Origin: Nematostella vectensis
Taxonomy: Eukaryota > Cnidaria > Anthozoa > Actiniaria > Edwardsiidae
DNA length: 60,000 nucleotides
Reading direction: 5' to 3'
Assembly (NCBI RefSeq): GCF_932526225.1
Contig: NC_064036.1
Span: forward strand, 16,053,181-16,113,180
A program made the translations under genes and the position numbers. Below are positions 27,201 through 33,103 of the stretch, piece by piece. Every line of letters begins with the position of its first letter. Within the stretch, counting starts at the first letter, position 1. The notes below the pieces were generated by a model that saw only the letters and a program-made list of their open reading frames with translations, was not told the DNA's origin and searched no databases.

Positions 27201-30200
27201 GCGGAAGCTGAGGCGACCTGGGCCGAGATTGAGCGCATTACGACACCTGGTGACGTCACGGATAATGACGTCTCTGGAGCCCATAAGAAGCGCGTTGTTG
27301 TCGCGTCCGGAATCATCGTACGCCTGTTCGCCGTCGGATGAGTACTCGAAGCCGAGGTGAAGATGAGGCTGGCAGCAGACTAAGGAAAACCAAAGTGATA
27401 TAAAAACCACCAAGAAACACTTGGAGAAGCAGGCACATTCCGTTCCGTTACGTATTATCGTATTCCATTCCGCCCCGTGTCAACCCGTTCAGTGCCGCAC
27501 CGTCCTGTCCCGTCCCACCCGTTCCGTGTCATGCCGTCCCGTGTCATCCCGTTCAGTGCCGCACTGTTCCGTCCCGTCCCGTATCATCCTGTTCAGTGCC
27601 GCACTGTTCCGTCCCGTCCCGTATCATCCCGTTCAGTGCCGCACTGTTCCGTCCCGTCCCGTATCATCCCGTTCAGTGCCGCACTGTTCAGTCCCGTCCC
27701 GTATCATTCCGTTCAGTGCCGCACTGTTCCGTCCCGTCCCATCCCGTTCCGTGTCATGCCGTTCCGTATCATTCCGTTCAGTGCCGCACCGTTCTGTCCC
27801 GTCCCGTATCATCCCCTTCAGTGCCGCACCGTCCCGTATTATCCCATGCCTTCGTGCCTCTCTACTTACCCCCTTTGTTAGAAAGTGTGAACATCTCTCT
27901 GGAAATCTTGAAGTCGCCGATGCTGCCTTGATAGGAGATCCGTGTTTTCATGATATCAGAGAGCTCCTGGAGAGCCTTCACTTGTGAAGCTTTGAGCAGA
28001 AGCGACGCCAAGATGTTGTCCGAGGTGCCTTGTCTGAAAAGAGCAAAGAAAGCATTCTTACCGTTGTCATCATAAGCAGCATCATGGTCATCACCATCAT
28101 ACCGTGTCATTGTCAACATCATCATATCACAAAATAAACGTCATAATCATTATCGGCATCATGTTCTTTGTCGTCATGGTTTTAGAAGTTACCACAATTG
28201 TCACTACCATCATTGCACAAAATAATCATTATTATTTCCGTCATTATCTTTATCGTAATGATAATAGTAATCACCATAATTGCCGTCATCATCATCATTA
28301 TCATCATTGTCATCACCATCAGCATTTGTGTTTTTTTGTCCCAATGATGATCGTGATTTCTTGCCATGGCCGTAGCAAGCTTCGAATTATTAGGAGGGGG
28401 GCACGATAGAAAACAATGGGGGCACAGCCACGCCCCTACTGGTCATTTTCTTATATTTTTTTAAAATACTGGGAAGGGGGGGGAGGGGGGCACGTGCCCC
28501 CAGCGCCCCACCTCCTGCTACGGCCCTACTTGCAAACTTTTCTCGCTTACCGGAAGGACTCAACGCGAACTTTGACAGTTGCACCGTTCTCCTTGTAAAG
28601 CTCTTCAACCTTGAAAATGATAACAGAGGGAAGGATGGAATAAAATATATATAATATAATATTAGGGATCTCACGCGCTTGTGTTTGTGTTTTCATCCGG
28701 GAACTTGAGAAAAAATGTGGGCTCTGTCTTGTAGAGGCTTCAAGAAGGTGTGTGTGCCCGATGTGTTTGCACTGCGCACCCACATAACTTTTTAACCTCT
28801 CGTCTGCCATTTTTGCGCCCATCGAAATTTGTCTAAGAGGACAGTGCTGAATAACCTATGCGCATGCGCGAGATCTGGCGAAAACAAGCACAATCGTAGC
28901 GTTGAATCGTTCGAGTAAAGCTACGAAAAGCTGTTTTGACGACTTTTTTCTCAAGTTCCCGGATGAAAACACAAACACAAGCGCGCGGTGCACACTGGGT
29001 AAGACGGCCCCTTTAAGAAACTATGTCACCTGTTCTTTCTGGTTCACCCACAACTCGCCGAAAGCTATTCTGAAGAATCCCAAATGATTATGTTTCCATT
29101 CGGCTTGATATATTAAAAGAACCATAGTTTTAGAAGAGGACAAGAAAATGTCGATGTGCAAACTACAGTCGAAGCTCTCTGAGCGACCGCTCTCGTAAGC
29201 GACCAGCTCCGATAACGACCACGATCACGAATCACCGATTGAATTGTCAAACAAACTTTGTAATTCTAAGCTCTCGTAAGCGACCAGCTTATCGGTGCGA
29301 CCAGCTCCGTTAACGACCACAATTTCAAACCACCAACTGAGATTTTCTTTTATTTTTAAGCTCTCCTAAGCGACCACAATGATTTTTGGCTTTACAACAT
29401 CAGTCAACACCTGATAAACATCATATCCAATGCATGCTGAAATCACATATAAAGCGTAGTAGGCAACCATGTGGGCAACCAATAGGCAACCATTAAAGAA
29501 TTTCATAATTACAATTTTCTTAACTTCAACTTCAATTCCTATTGTTCAAGTTTTTGACACCCAGTGGTCGCTCATGAGAGCAAGCTCTCGTAAAAGACCA
29601 GCTCCGTTAACGACCACAATTTTCAGTTCCCAAGGTGGTCGCTTACGAGAGCTTCAACTGTAGATATGAACGTGAATTTATAAATTTAAATTAAAATGTT
29701 TGATATAAATAATTGATACATTGGCAATGTAGAATTTAGAAAAAACGTTTTACTTTATCCTGACCTTCTGGGAGAGCTGCTTGGATATTATCTGAAGCGC
29801 GGTCCTATTTGTCAGTTGATGACTGAACTTTAATGATGTTATCATCAATGTCATCTGCAAATGGAGATCTGTGGAGACGGGAAAAGCAAGTTACAACCGA
29901 GAAACAGGAGATCGCTTCACAGGGGACGCATCACATGGCCACACGATATGGTCGATTCCAAAGACTTGTCTTTTTTATGTCCCGACCTAGACGCTAAGGT
30001 TTGGGTCCTAAGGGGTGGGACCCTAGGGGTAGGGTCATAGGGGGTGGTACTTTAGGGGGTTGGGCTCATGGGATACTGCTATTTCTTATCATGTACGACC
30101 AGTCATTGATAATGCACCTGAGTCGCATGTTGCCGCGTGACGCTGCATGTTGCCGCGTGACGCTGCATGTTGCCGCGTGGCGTTGAATGTTGCCGCGTGG

Positions 30201-33103
30201 CGTTGCATGTTGCTGCCTGGCGTTGCAGGTTACTGCCTGGCGTTGCATGTTGCCGCGTAGCGTTGCATGTTGCCGCGTGGCGTTGCATGTTGCCGCGTGG
30301 CGTTGCATGTTGCCGCATGGCGCTGCATGTTGCCGCGTGGCGTTGCATGTTGCCACGTGGCGTCGCATGTTACTGCCTGGCGTTGCATGTTGCTGCTTGG
30401 CGTTCCATGTCGCCGAGTGGCGTTGCATGTCACTTGCGATTGACAGAGACGATTGAATAAAAACAACCAATAATCACACTGCCCATTAGTAAATTATCAA
30501 AAGGAACTCTAAGATATGATGCAGTAGAAATAAAAAAATATATGAATGCAGAAAATTTAAGAAGAATTACGATGTTGATAATTCTTACCAACGTTGTTCT
30601 TGCGGCAGAGATTACAACTGAACCTGCAGTGTTCGTGTGCCCATGATTTGAGGTTAGGGTGTTTACAAAAGCCCCTCCGGGCCAGAAGAGGGCACGAAGG
30701 TTTTTTATCTTGACAAATGGCTGTGACGCAGGAATAATAGAATCACGTGACGCCATCATTCACGCATGCGCACGAGGGATAGCTGTTCCACGTGAGTTAT
30801 CTTGTTAGTTTTGCGATTAACAGATTAATGTATTCGCTTAAAAGCGCTTATACTGTACTTGATTTTGTATAATGCTTTTTCGTTTACCTTATGCTTTAAG
30901 GTTTTTGTAGGTATCATAATCTGTTTAACTGTTTGACATTACAGCTTTTTGTTTGATTCCAATTATATAATATTTTATATAATATTTTTGTTCAATTTCA
31001 CTTTTTACTTTGCCGTTTATTTTTTTTCTAATTAACTATACATTAAATTTGCAAAAAAGCAGCGTTTATCAAGCAGTGATGAAAACAATGAATAATGGAA
31101 TGCACAAAGATATGAATAAATAGATGATAAATGGGATATGGGATAATAATACAATGCACAATTAAACATGGGTTAAATAACACAATGGAAATATGCAAAG
31201 ACATGCAAACATGATAGTAAATGATAAAGAAATGATTTTACAAGATAATATTACGCGATGGTAAATGGTGTGTTAATGGTAGGTGGTAGAAAAAGGAGTT
31301 GTGAATTAACAATGATGGAGCTGTGTTCGGAGAAAACGTGCCACACGTGAATCAGTTTCGAGTTTGAAAGTTTCGCTAGTGTCTTGCGATAAAACCAAAG
31401 GTTAAGTGACTCCCAAGCGATCTGTCGGCAGGGACAGTGGCAGTAAATTTTTCATAACGGGCGGCGAACATGGGGCATGGCTTAGAAGGTAAAAAAATTA
31501 TCTTTGAATCTTACACTAGACATCACGTAATACCGCGTGACTCACGCAGACGCGTAACAAGACCTCGACATACAAATCACGCAAGCATCCTGACTTCGTG
31601 ATGAGTACATCATTTCTTTCGCTCTTATGACAGCTGTAAAGGTTACTTAGGTGAGAAGTGGTGCAAAGCGCACTCTAGACTATCACTTGCAAACCTGCAG
31701 GGGGGCGTGCACCCGATATCGAACCGAGAGTGCTGTCTTGTACTCAACATTTCAAATAACACTGTGAAAATCAGACCTCCAGATTCCATCTTTTTTTCTG
31801 TTACCGTAAACGCGTGCGAAGAAAAAAGAGATGGAGTATAAATCACTGGCCAGTCTTATCGGCAATTATTTAGTCATCGAACAAGACTATTTGAAACGTG
31901 CGAAGCATTTCGATAGATATCGAACCGGCACTGCCTAAAGCAGATGGGGAATCCCGGCCTATCATTATGACTAGATTAGCGTTATCTGCTGGTGAAGGGC
32001 CTTTTATAACACGAGGGGCTGCAATTGATACACGACGACAGACTCTGATGTGAACGAACTACACGCGAACGCACGCCTTGGTTTTGTAACCTTTGTAATT
32101 ACTATTGACGCACGCCGTGTAGCATGTATAGCGATGCGGTTTCGCCAAAGGGTGTCTGCTTCAGGGATTATCACTGTGCTTACTAGTCTTTTGCGCCTCA
32201 TCATTCAAGGGGGAAGAACTGGTCGCGACCCATGATGACCCGGCTGTCGTGGGGACGATCTCGTTTCTTCCGGACGCGAGCTCGTCGCTTATCTGTGTGA
32301 GAGTAGGTGATTAGAATTCAATGATTTTGTGTACTACGAGGGAGTCTGAGAGAGCTAGCGTAATACTCGTGTTTCTATGCATTGCTGTTACGTGTCTAAG
32401 TGAGATGCCAGCAGAATGAAACCAGAGTCCTGCATTGGTTTCAAAACCGGAAATAATAAGGAAACCCAAACAAATCATAACATATCGGCACAGAAACACT
32501 ATAACAGAAATGTATCCACTATTTTCAGAATTTCAGCGCGCGTGTAAGTTTTTTTTTACTCCGGAATTATGAATTTCTTTAAACGATACTCCGTGATCCC
32601 TAAAGCACTAAGCTTTGTTCAAACTGCTTATGCATTGCAGCAATAGTTAAACCGCATTTATCAACAAAGATAAAAGATCACCGAGAAGTGCATGGTAGAA
32701 TCCTGACAGCACGCTACGACCGCTTACTCAAACGGATTCCAGACTTCTCAGGTGATAATTATCATGAAAACGAAACCCGCTATGATCTTTGCCTCTACTC
32801 GGGCCTTTACAACTATTATTACAACTTCGATGATACAATGCTTTATAAAACGTTATATGCGCATGTCAAAGGTGGAAGAAATGTCGCTCGTTTCACCCGC
32901 TCAAGTTATAAACAACGGAAAATAAATATAAGTAGAAACGTCGATGAGAGATAAGACTACATTATTACACAACAATGAGAGAGATTTACCTCAGATCTCC
33001 CGGCAACTGTGGGATTTTGTGAAGCCACAATAAGCCACAAGAATAAAAGTGCACGTAAGTAATTAACTGTGATAGTCATAGCTCCGACGTGAAATAGACC
33101 CAT
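118..33103 (-). CDS. HSPG2-like: Perlecan-like (HSPG2-like) basement-membrane proteoglycan, 5' part of gene, 24 coding exons, continues off left edge
   Basis: A secreted extracellular-matrix core protein. Twenty-four exons with GT-AG borders join without a phase conflict into about 2,064 residues: signal peptide (1-38), linker, ShKT (about 75-118), SEA (119-227), LamG (228-454), SEA (455-557), LDLa (558-598), mucin-like (599-1360), LDLa (1361-1400), LDLa (1401-1447), Ig (1448-1545), laminin-EGF piece (1546-1587), laminin IV with an insertion (1588-2064). Vertebrate perlecan starts SEA-LDLa-Ig-laminin IV/LE, so the family call rests on that order and on the perlecan-like laminin IV end. ShKT, LamG, a second SEA and the mucin exon are not in vertebrate perlecan. 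Most module exons are phase 1-1, the usual signature of exon shuffling. The rest (more laminin, Ig and LamG modules expected) lies beyond position 1. An 8.2 kb intron hosts a GPCR gene on the other strand. Weakest points are the first two exons. Confidence 0.85.
263..1696. mobile_element. DNA transposon with long terminal inverted repeats, in perlecan-like intron 23
   Basis: Both ends carry cgcagt(t/g)gctatatgccc followed by gacagtcg and ggtcctcaatggacta, in inverted orientation; similarity extends about 130 bases inward. It is flanked by near-identical 9-mers (gaataaata at 254-262, gaataaatt at 1697-1705), a likely target-site duplication. Long TIRs with a 9-bp duplication are typical of Mutator-like elements, but no transposase is visible. 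Nested inside are an inverted repeat (about 608-770) and an inner inverted pair, actttggcgagcatt at 748 and 1384. Confidence 0.75.
919..1176 (-). pseudogene. Crypton/DUF3504-type recombinase-like fragment inside the TIR element
   Basis: An 85-codon frame contains [13 protein letters not shown] and then [13 protein letters not shown] followed by LSPSA. This is the N-terminal pattern of the Crypton-derived DUF3504 family (KIAA1958, ZMYM and QRICH1 relatives), which reads FxEWL and LxRFYAEVRKKDG. The catalytic part is missing: the frame stops directly after. It is probably a captured or decayed fragment carried by the transposon. Confidence 0.5.
1750..1874 (-). CDS. Perlecan-like exon 23: laminin IV, IRATY-type strand
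   Basis: 125 bases, phase 0 to 2. It encodes [17 protein letters not shown] and then [14 protein letters not shown], the best-conserved laminin IV stretch and very close to the perlecan version (LxxLxxILIRATY). A TIR transposon sits in the intron that follows. Confidence 0.9.
2097..2310. repeat. CAT/CAC-rich microsatellite
   Basis: Interrupted trinucleotide repeat (catcat, caccac) in the intron between perlecan-like exons 22 and 23. His-rich or Met-rich open frames across it are artefacts. Confidence 0.9.
2499..2582 (-). CDS. Perlecan-like exon 22: laminin IV, central strand
   Basis: 28 codons, phase 0-0, encoding [10 protein letters not shown] and ending EMHVPLAE. The acceptor is ccatttctag at 2583; an internal ttacag at 2557 looks like an acceptor but would break the frame and drop the conserved strand, so it was not chosen. 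Confidence 0.8.
2793..2866 (-). CDS. Perlecan-like exon 21: laminin IV resumes (GDVVLV strand)
   Basis: 74 bases, phase 1 to 0. A short Thr/Pro linker leads into GDVVLV, the strand that in laminin IV modules reads DVVLxGxG; the next exon supplies GQG. Acceptor ttgtctgttgtag and donor gtaaga are good. Confidence 0.78.
3290..3556 (+). mobile_element. tRNA-derived SINE
   Basis: Pol III A box (tggcccagtgt, 3310-3320) and B box (ggttcgattcc, 3364-3374) of a tRNA-like head are followed by a unique body and a tail with aagcgctatataaatgc and an atta-rich end, a layout typical of SINEs. Confidence 0.8.
3596..3823 (-). CDS. Perlecan-like exon 20: VWC module inserted in laminin IV
   Basis: A phase 1-1 exon of 228 bases with ten cysteines in the von Willebrand type C arrangement: HC, then [24 protein letters not shown], and the closing [12 protein letters not shown] modules bind BMP-type ligands or matrix partners. 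Acceptor cggtttcag and donor gtacgt. A tRNA-derived SINE ends only about 40 bases beyond the donor. It is a second symmetric cassette, so it also can be skipped in frame. Confidence 0.82.
4384..4902 (-). CDS. Perlecan-like exon 19: Ser/Thr/Pro-rich insert in the laminin IV module
   Basis: A phase 1-1 exon of 519 bases coding for 173 residues: an acidic start ([13 protein letters not shown]) followed by a Thr/Pro/Ser-rich, presumably O-glycosylated stretch with TPTDTPT-type runs. Because both borders are phase 1 and the flanking laminin IV exons also meet in phase 1, this exon can be skipped without frame loss. No domain recognised. The acceptor (atgtcaacag) has a weak pyrimidine tract, so this exon may be used conditionally. 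Confidence 0.75.
5160..5660 (-). repeat. Tandem copies of the exon 18 end plus donor
   Basis: About five copies (period roughly 60-110 bases) of the last 45 bases of the SYGG exon with its donor and adjoining intron. The donor is intact (gtgagt) in the real copy and in the nearest copy, changed to ttgagt in the third, and weakened to gtgtgt in the two farthest. Confidence 0.85.
5610..5733 (-). CDS. Perlecan-like exon 18: laminin IV module, SYGG strand
   Basis: 124 bases, phase 0 to 1, encoding [14 protein letters not shown], the conserved laminin IV core strand. The end of the exon and its donor are duplicated in tandem in the following intron (5183-5660). In the unspliced gene the reading then meets two symmetric inserted exons before the fold resumes. 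Confidence 0.88.
5909..6073 (-). CDS. Perlecan-like exon 17: laminin IV module, N-terminal part
   Basis: 55 codons, phase 0-0. The diagnostic string [10 protein letters not shown] matches the start of the laminin IV (laminin B) fold. Acceptor is aaattcaag, donor gtgatg. A perfect 12-bp-arm hairpin lies in the short intron that follows (5854-5890). Confidence 0.88.
6140..7230. repeat. Pair of dispersed repeat copies flanking the SINE, about 6150-6345 and 7045-7225
   Basis: Both blocks share aatcagccgatggaaat followed by cttggtactttgctaggatg and acaaaat. A shorter relative (ttgctagggtgacaaaatgg) occurs at about 20780. Origin unknown; probably an old transposon. Confidence 0.7.
6600..6925 (-). 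mobile_element. Second tRNA-derived SINE, partly degraded
   Basis: On the minus strand, A box tggcctagcgtg (6917-6906) and B box ggttcgtatcc (6873-6863) form a tRNA-like head related to the 3.3 kb copy. The body holds short inverted segments (gttacggag and ctccgtaac). Confidence 0.7.
7231..12144. other. Intron sequence without recognisable genes
   Basis: Part of the 8.2 kb perlecan-like intron upstream of the nested GPCR. I found no exon with domain support on either strand. A short tandem cggtttcggggacat (about 8525-8560) and a cytosine run near 9330 are the only notable features. The promoter and non-coding first exon of the GPCR should lie somewhere here. Confidence 0.6.
12155..13093 (+). 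CDS. Class A (rhodopsin-like) GPCR, intronless coding region, nested in a perlecan-like intron
   Basis: 312 residues, the usual size of a small class A receptor. After a Thr-rich, potentially glycosylated extracellular tail come seven membrane segments with family landmarks: GN in TM1, LSIADALVG in TM2, SVERF at the DRY position, TWAPY for the CWxP motif in TM6, and NVIIY for NPxxY in TM7, then a short Ser/Arg-rich tail. The ligand is not predictable; many cnidarian one-exon receptors of this type are orphans. The ATG is the first after an acceptor (ttttttcag, exon from 12145), so a non-coding upstream exon is likely. It lies antisense in the intron between perlecan-like exons 16 and 17. A possible AATAAA signal is at 13657. 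The last 80 bases of the gene are tandemly duplicated downstream. Confidence 0.92.
   Translation: MNLTTVTPSTTTPTVTPSDRQYFLSKVISYAAVSVLIIAGNLLCLVVFLRTPQMRRKRAYYLLISLSIADALVGISLVEKIALEVQTPSYNINTNQLGSLLYYLASPCSLYNLAAISVERFIVTVFPIYHRTTGMGMYLALVGVPWLMGVTVLLLFILAYKVAVIPHEVVTYSRITIVISLLIIIIAYTALALKLKYAELKINSSNPQAQVLRDRKLAFTLIIVTLFSLITWAPYGVYITVLAYCRDCKSRPYARELYLALNLLRYLNSGINVIIYMVRMPEFKRDVVRILPASSSASRSRQAVLGTGDTSM
13013..13400 (+). repeat. Tandem duplication of the GPCR 3' end
   Basis: The last 80 bases of the coding region, the stop and the following t-run (period about 91) recur two more times clearly (from 13109 and 13200) and once or twice as worn copies (to about 13440). Similarity falls with distance from the gene. 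Confidence 0.85.
13401..13815. other. GPCR downstream region
   Basis: AT-rich sequence between the two tandem arrays. A polyadenylation hexamer AATAAA lies at 13657-13662. No coding sequence recognised. Confidence 0.5.
13820..14285 (-). repeat. Tandem copies of the exon 16 end plus donor
   Basis: Six copies (period about 83-90 bases), each holding the last 36 bases of the laminin-EGF exon, the donor gtgagtgg and about 50 bases of intron. The donor is conserved in essentially every copy. Confidence 0.88.
14262..14386 (-). CDS. Perlecan-like exon 16: laminin-EGF piece preceding laminin IV
   Basis: 125 bases, phase 1 to 0. The exon holds [13 protein letters not shown], the truncated laminin-EGF motif that directly precedes laminin IV modules in perlecan and laminins, then NSSTLYKDR. 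The last 36 bases of this exon, its donor and about 50 bases of intron are repeated in tandem downstream (see 13820-14285), so up to six equivalent donors exist. The next exon is 8.2 kb away. Confidence 0.88.
14646..14939 (-). CDS. Perlecan-like exon 15: immunoglobulin-like module
   Basis: Phase 1-1 exon of 98 codons. The Ig signature is complete: Cys in the B strand (YYCTC), the core Trp (AWLHNG), and the F-strand DSGSYAC. An extra cysteine pair member lies next to the B-strand Cys and another near the end. In vertebrate perlecan one Ig module likewise follows the LDLa repeats and precedes laminin IV. Confidence 0.95.
15430..17215. repeat. 17-bp minisatellite, about 100 copies
   Basis: Units of cacacactatcctcagt and variants (tcggt, ccagt, gctat) fill the intron between perlecan-like exons 14 and 15. 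Longer composite blocks containing ccagttctcattataatc recur about every 250 bases, showing higher-order structure. Confidence 0.95.
17263..17403 (-). CDS. Perlecan-like exon 14: LDL-receptor class A module 3
   Basis: Phase 1-1 exon of 47 codons with six cysteines, CNGIYDC and the ending WDEDGC. It is slightly longer than a typical class A module because of an insertion between the second and third cysteines. Its donor faces the 17-bp minisatellite that fills the next intron. Confidence 0.9.
17749..17856. repeat. Hairpin MITE-like element
   Basis: Arms of about 39 bases (gtcaattaataaaat and aaaaacagaagcgagatt, inverted at the other end) surround a loop of about 28 bases. Two mismatches between the arms. 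Confidence 0.8.
17948..18067 (-). CDS. Perlecan-like exon 13: LDL-receptor class A module 2
   Basis: Phase 1-1 exon of 40 codons with six cysteines and the class A ending [10 protein letters not shown]; the acidic residues for calcium binding are present. Follows the mucin exon directly. Confidence 0.93.
18405..20690 (-). CDS. Perlecan-like exon 12: giant Thr/Asn-rich mucin-like exon (762 codons)
   Basis: A single phase 1-1 exon of 2,286 bases separates LDLa 1 from LDLa 2. The product is dominated by Thr, Ala, Pro, Val and Asn and contains dozens of N-glycosylation sequons, often as NATALPT. Its middle part (about 19.1-19.95 kb) is built of degenerate 31-residue repeats in which NATALPT and a later N-A-T recur with an acidic EMEQ spacer. 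Dense O- and N-glycosylation and an extended, bottle-brush shape are expected. Acceptor tgtcttagcag and donor ACCG|gtgagt are good. Vertebrate perlecan has no such insert. Long plus-strand open frames across this exon are antisense shadows of its biased composition. Confidence 0.9.
20806..20935. repeat. (GAT)n-type microsatellite
   Basis: Interrupted gatgatg/ggtgatg repeat in the intron between the LDLa 1 exon and the mucin exon, starting a few bases from the LDLa donor. Confidence 0.9.
20944..21066 (-). CDS. Perlecan-like exon 11: LDL-receptor class A module 1
   Basis: A phase 1-1 exon of 41 codons with six cysteines and the calcium-cage ending [10 protein letters not shown], the class A LDL-receptor signature. 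Preceded by acceptor ctgtatgcag and followed by donor gtatgt. A (GAT)n microsatellite starts just downstream in the intron. Confidence 0.93.
21555..21629. repeat. Short hairpin element
   Basis: Arms gcaccaaaaacttatattcg and the inverted cgaataccagtttctggtgc enclose a loop with ctgaagaagtcttatta. Probably a MITE end or a solo stem-loop. Confidence 0.7.
21795..25611 (-). CDS. Perlecan-like exons 9-10: second SEA module
   Basis: Exons 25611-25458 (phase 1 to 2) and 21949-21795 (2 to 1) join into a SEA domain of about 103 residues. It shows the [13 protein letters not shown] start, the [11 protein letters not shown] turn, KVVRLR at the strand before the usual cleavage loop, and the ending [13 protein letters not shown] with VVNITVDPD. 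The cleavage motif is absent (RRALPG replaces it). The 3.5 kb intron between the two exons contains a decayed LTR-retroelement in the same orientation. This SEA directly precedes the LDLa modules, as in vertebrate perlecan, so it is the likelier equivalent of the vertebrate SEA. Confidence 0.85.
23051..25170 (-). mobile_element. Decayed LTR-retrotransposon (Ty3/Gypsy-like), gag-protease remnant
   Basis: From 24887 down the minus strand, broken frames show a gag-like segment, a zinc-knuckle-like CPLCSQA region with a later Cys, an aspartic protease core VDSGATGN (about 24.0 kb), and a [15 protein letters not shown] segment of the kind found just before reverse transcriptase. Stops and frameshifts separate these parts, and reverse transcriptase, RNase H and integrase are missing, so it is dead. 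A tggtggcagcgag string at about 25140, just upstream, could be the primer-binding site. It lies in the intron between perlecan-like exons 9 and 10, in the same orientation. Confidence 0.75.
26010..26180. repeat. Dispersed G/C-rich repeat, copy 1
   Basis: Contains a g-run and gtgcgcgcaccctgcgcacc next to tgtgtacgcgcc. A related copy in opposite orientation is at about 34185-34410 (gcgcgtacacagaggggtg, cgcgcaccccgcgcaccccc). Confidence 0.65.
26200..27379 (-). CDS. Perlecan-like exons 7-8: LamG / concanavalin-like module
   Basis: Exons 27379-27026 and 26526-26200, both phase 1-1, encode a jelly-roll module of about 227 residues. Signs are a [12 protein letters not shown] start, [25 protein letters not shown], then [11 protein letters not shown] followed by [10 protein letters not shown] and the closing [11 protein letters not shown] strand, ending with cysteines. 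This is the LamG/pentraxin-type pattern. In vertebrate perlecan LamG modules occur only at the C-terminus, so an N-terminal copy between two SEA modules is unusual. An in-frame ATG at 27413 followed by a hydrophobic run could mimic a signal peptide, but the acceptor (ttttccttag) and the phase match make splicing the better reading. Confidence 0.85.
27470..27860. repeat. Minisatellite of gttcagtgccgcac / cgtcccgt units
   Basis: About eight imperfect copies (period about 40-60) of gttcagtgccgcactgttcc followed by gtcccgtcccgtatcatccc, in the intron between perlecan-like exons 6 and 7. All three frames are open on the plus strand, giving false Pro/Ser/Val-rich proteins. Confidence 0.9.
27870..29868 (-). 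CDS. Perlecan-like exons 4-6: first SEA module
   Basis: Three exons, 29868-29765 (phase 1 to 0), 28609-28551 (0 to 2) and 28033-27870 (2 to 1), build one SEA domain of about 109 residues. Visible hallmarks are the N-terminal strand ending in [10 protein letters not shown], the VEELYKENG helix-turn, and [11 protein letters not shown] followed by an Ala/Leu-rich helix and the ISYQGSIG strand. The usual G-SVVV self-cleavage motif is replaced by GTSDN, so autoproteolysis is unlikely. The donor of exon 4 (gtcagg) is the weakest site. A SEA module close to the N-terminus is characteristic of perlecan. The introns hold a 20-bp minisatellite, a TA-flanked transposon remnant and a CAT microsatellite. 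Confidence 0.8.
28081..28345. repeat. (CAT)n-type microsatellite
   Basis: Interrupted catcat/attatt repeat in the intron between perlecan-like exons 5 and 6. Confidence 0.85.
28368..28525. mobile_element. MITE-like element, family 1, copy 1
   Basis: Begins ggccgtagcaagc and ends tgctacggcc (inverted ends of about 10 bases); interior has ggggcacagccacgccccta followed by ctggtcatttt. Two more copies at 38858-39031 and about 44130-44292. Confidence 0.75.
29166..29660. mobile_element. TA-flanked inverted-repeat transposon remnant (pogo/Tigger-like)
   Basis: Ends are cagtcgaagctctc and gagagcttcaactg in inverted orientation, each bordered by TA. The interior repeats ctctcgtaagcgaccagctc and cgttaacgaccac several times. 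TA duplication and this style of TIR suggest a Tc1/mariner-pogo-type non-autonomous element. Confidence 0.75.
30118..30435. repeat. 20-bp minisatellite
   Basis: About 16 copies of cgttgcatgttgccgcgtgg and close variants in the intron between ShKT and first SEA exons. Open frames on both strands across it are artefacts of a 20-base period. Confidence 0.93.
30589..30720 (-). CDS. Perlecan-like exon 3: ShKT (ShK-like six-cysteine) module
   Basis: A phase 1-1 exon of 132 bases encodes six cysteines spaced C-x6-C-x8-C-x12-C-x3-C-x2-C, the ShKT arrangement. In animals, especially cnidarians and nematodes, this fold occurs both in toxins and as an accessory domain of secreted enzymes and matrix proteins. 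Here it lies just after the signal peptide of a large matrix protein, so an adhesive or structural role is more likely than a venom role. The acceptor (tgcgtcacag) and the donor (gtaagaat) are both good. Flanked by a linker exon and the first SEA exon. Confidence 0.85.
32184..32292 (-). CDS. Perlecan-like exon 2: Ser/Thr-rich linker
   Basis: Acceptor ctctcacacag at 32293 and donor A|gtaagc after 32184 define 109 bases running phase 0 to 1, exactly what is needed between the signal-peptide exon and the ShKT exon. The 36 residues are polar and contain a Ser-Gly flanked by acidic residues (DELASGRNE), a possible glycosaminoglycan attachment site by analogy with the N-terminus of vertebrate perlecan. 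No domain is recognised. The call rests on splice sites and phase only. Confidence 0.6.
32990..33103 (-). CDS. Perlecan-like exon 1: start codon and signal peptide
   Basis: ATG at 33103 opens 38 codons and ends at a GAG|gtaaat donor in phase 0. Residues 18-29 ([12 protein letters not shown]) form a hydrophobic core typical of a secretory signal, followed by a small-residue stretch suitable for cleavage. A second ATG at 33079 (Met9) would give a shorter, equally usable signal peptide. The exon is placed in the gene because the phase fits the next exon and nothing else upstream on this strand looks coding. Sequence upstream of about 33.2 kb should hold the promoter, but I see no defining element. 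Confidence 0.7.

Noticed and set aside
26979-27413. Separate gene starting at ATG 27413 with a signal-like hydrophobic start
   Set aside because: The hydrophobic run coincides with a pyrimidine-rich acceptor, and the preceding SEA exon joins in phase.
27421-27987. Val/Pro/Ser-rich plus-strand proteins
   Set aside because: Low-complexity translation of a minisatellite; open in all three frames and lies in an intron.
30589-30720. Stand-alone ShK-type toxin gene
   Set aside because: No own signal peptide or stop; phase 1-1 exon in line with SEA and other matrix modules.
31643-31846. Possible perlecan-like upstream exon
   Set aside because: No compatible phase with neighbours; a better linker exon was found at 32184-32292.
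32688-32954. 88-codon plus-strand open frame
   Set aside because: No recognisable domain, no clear splice or regulatory context, in an intron of the perlecan-like gene.
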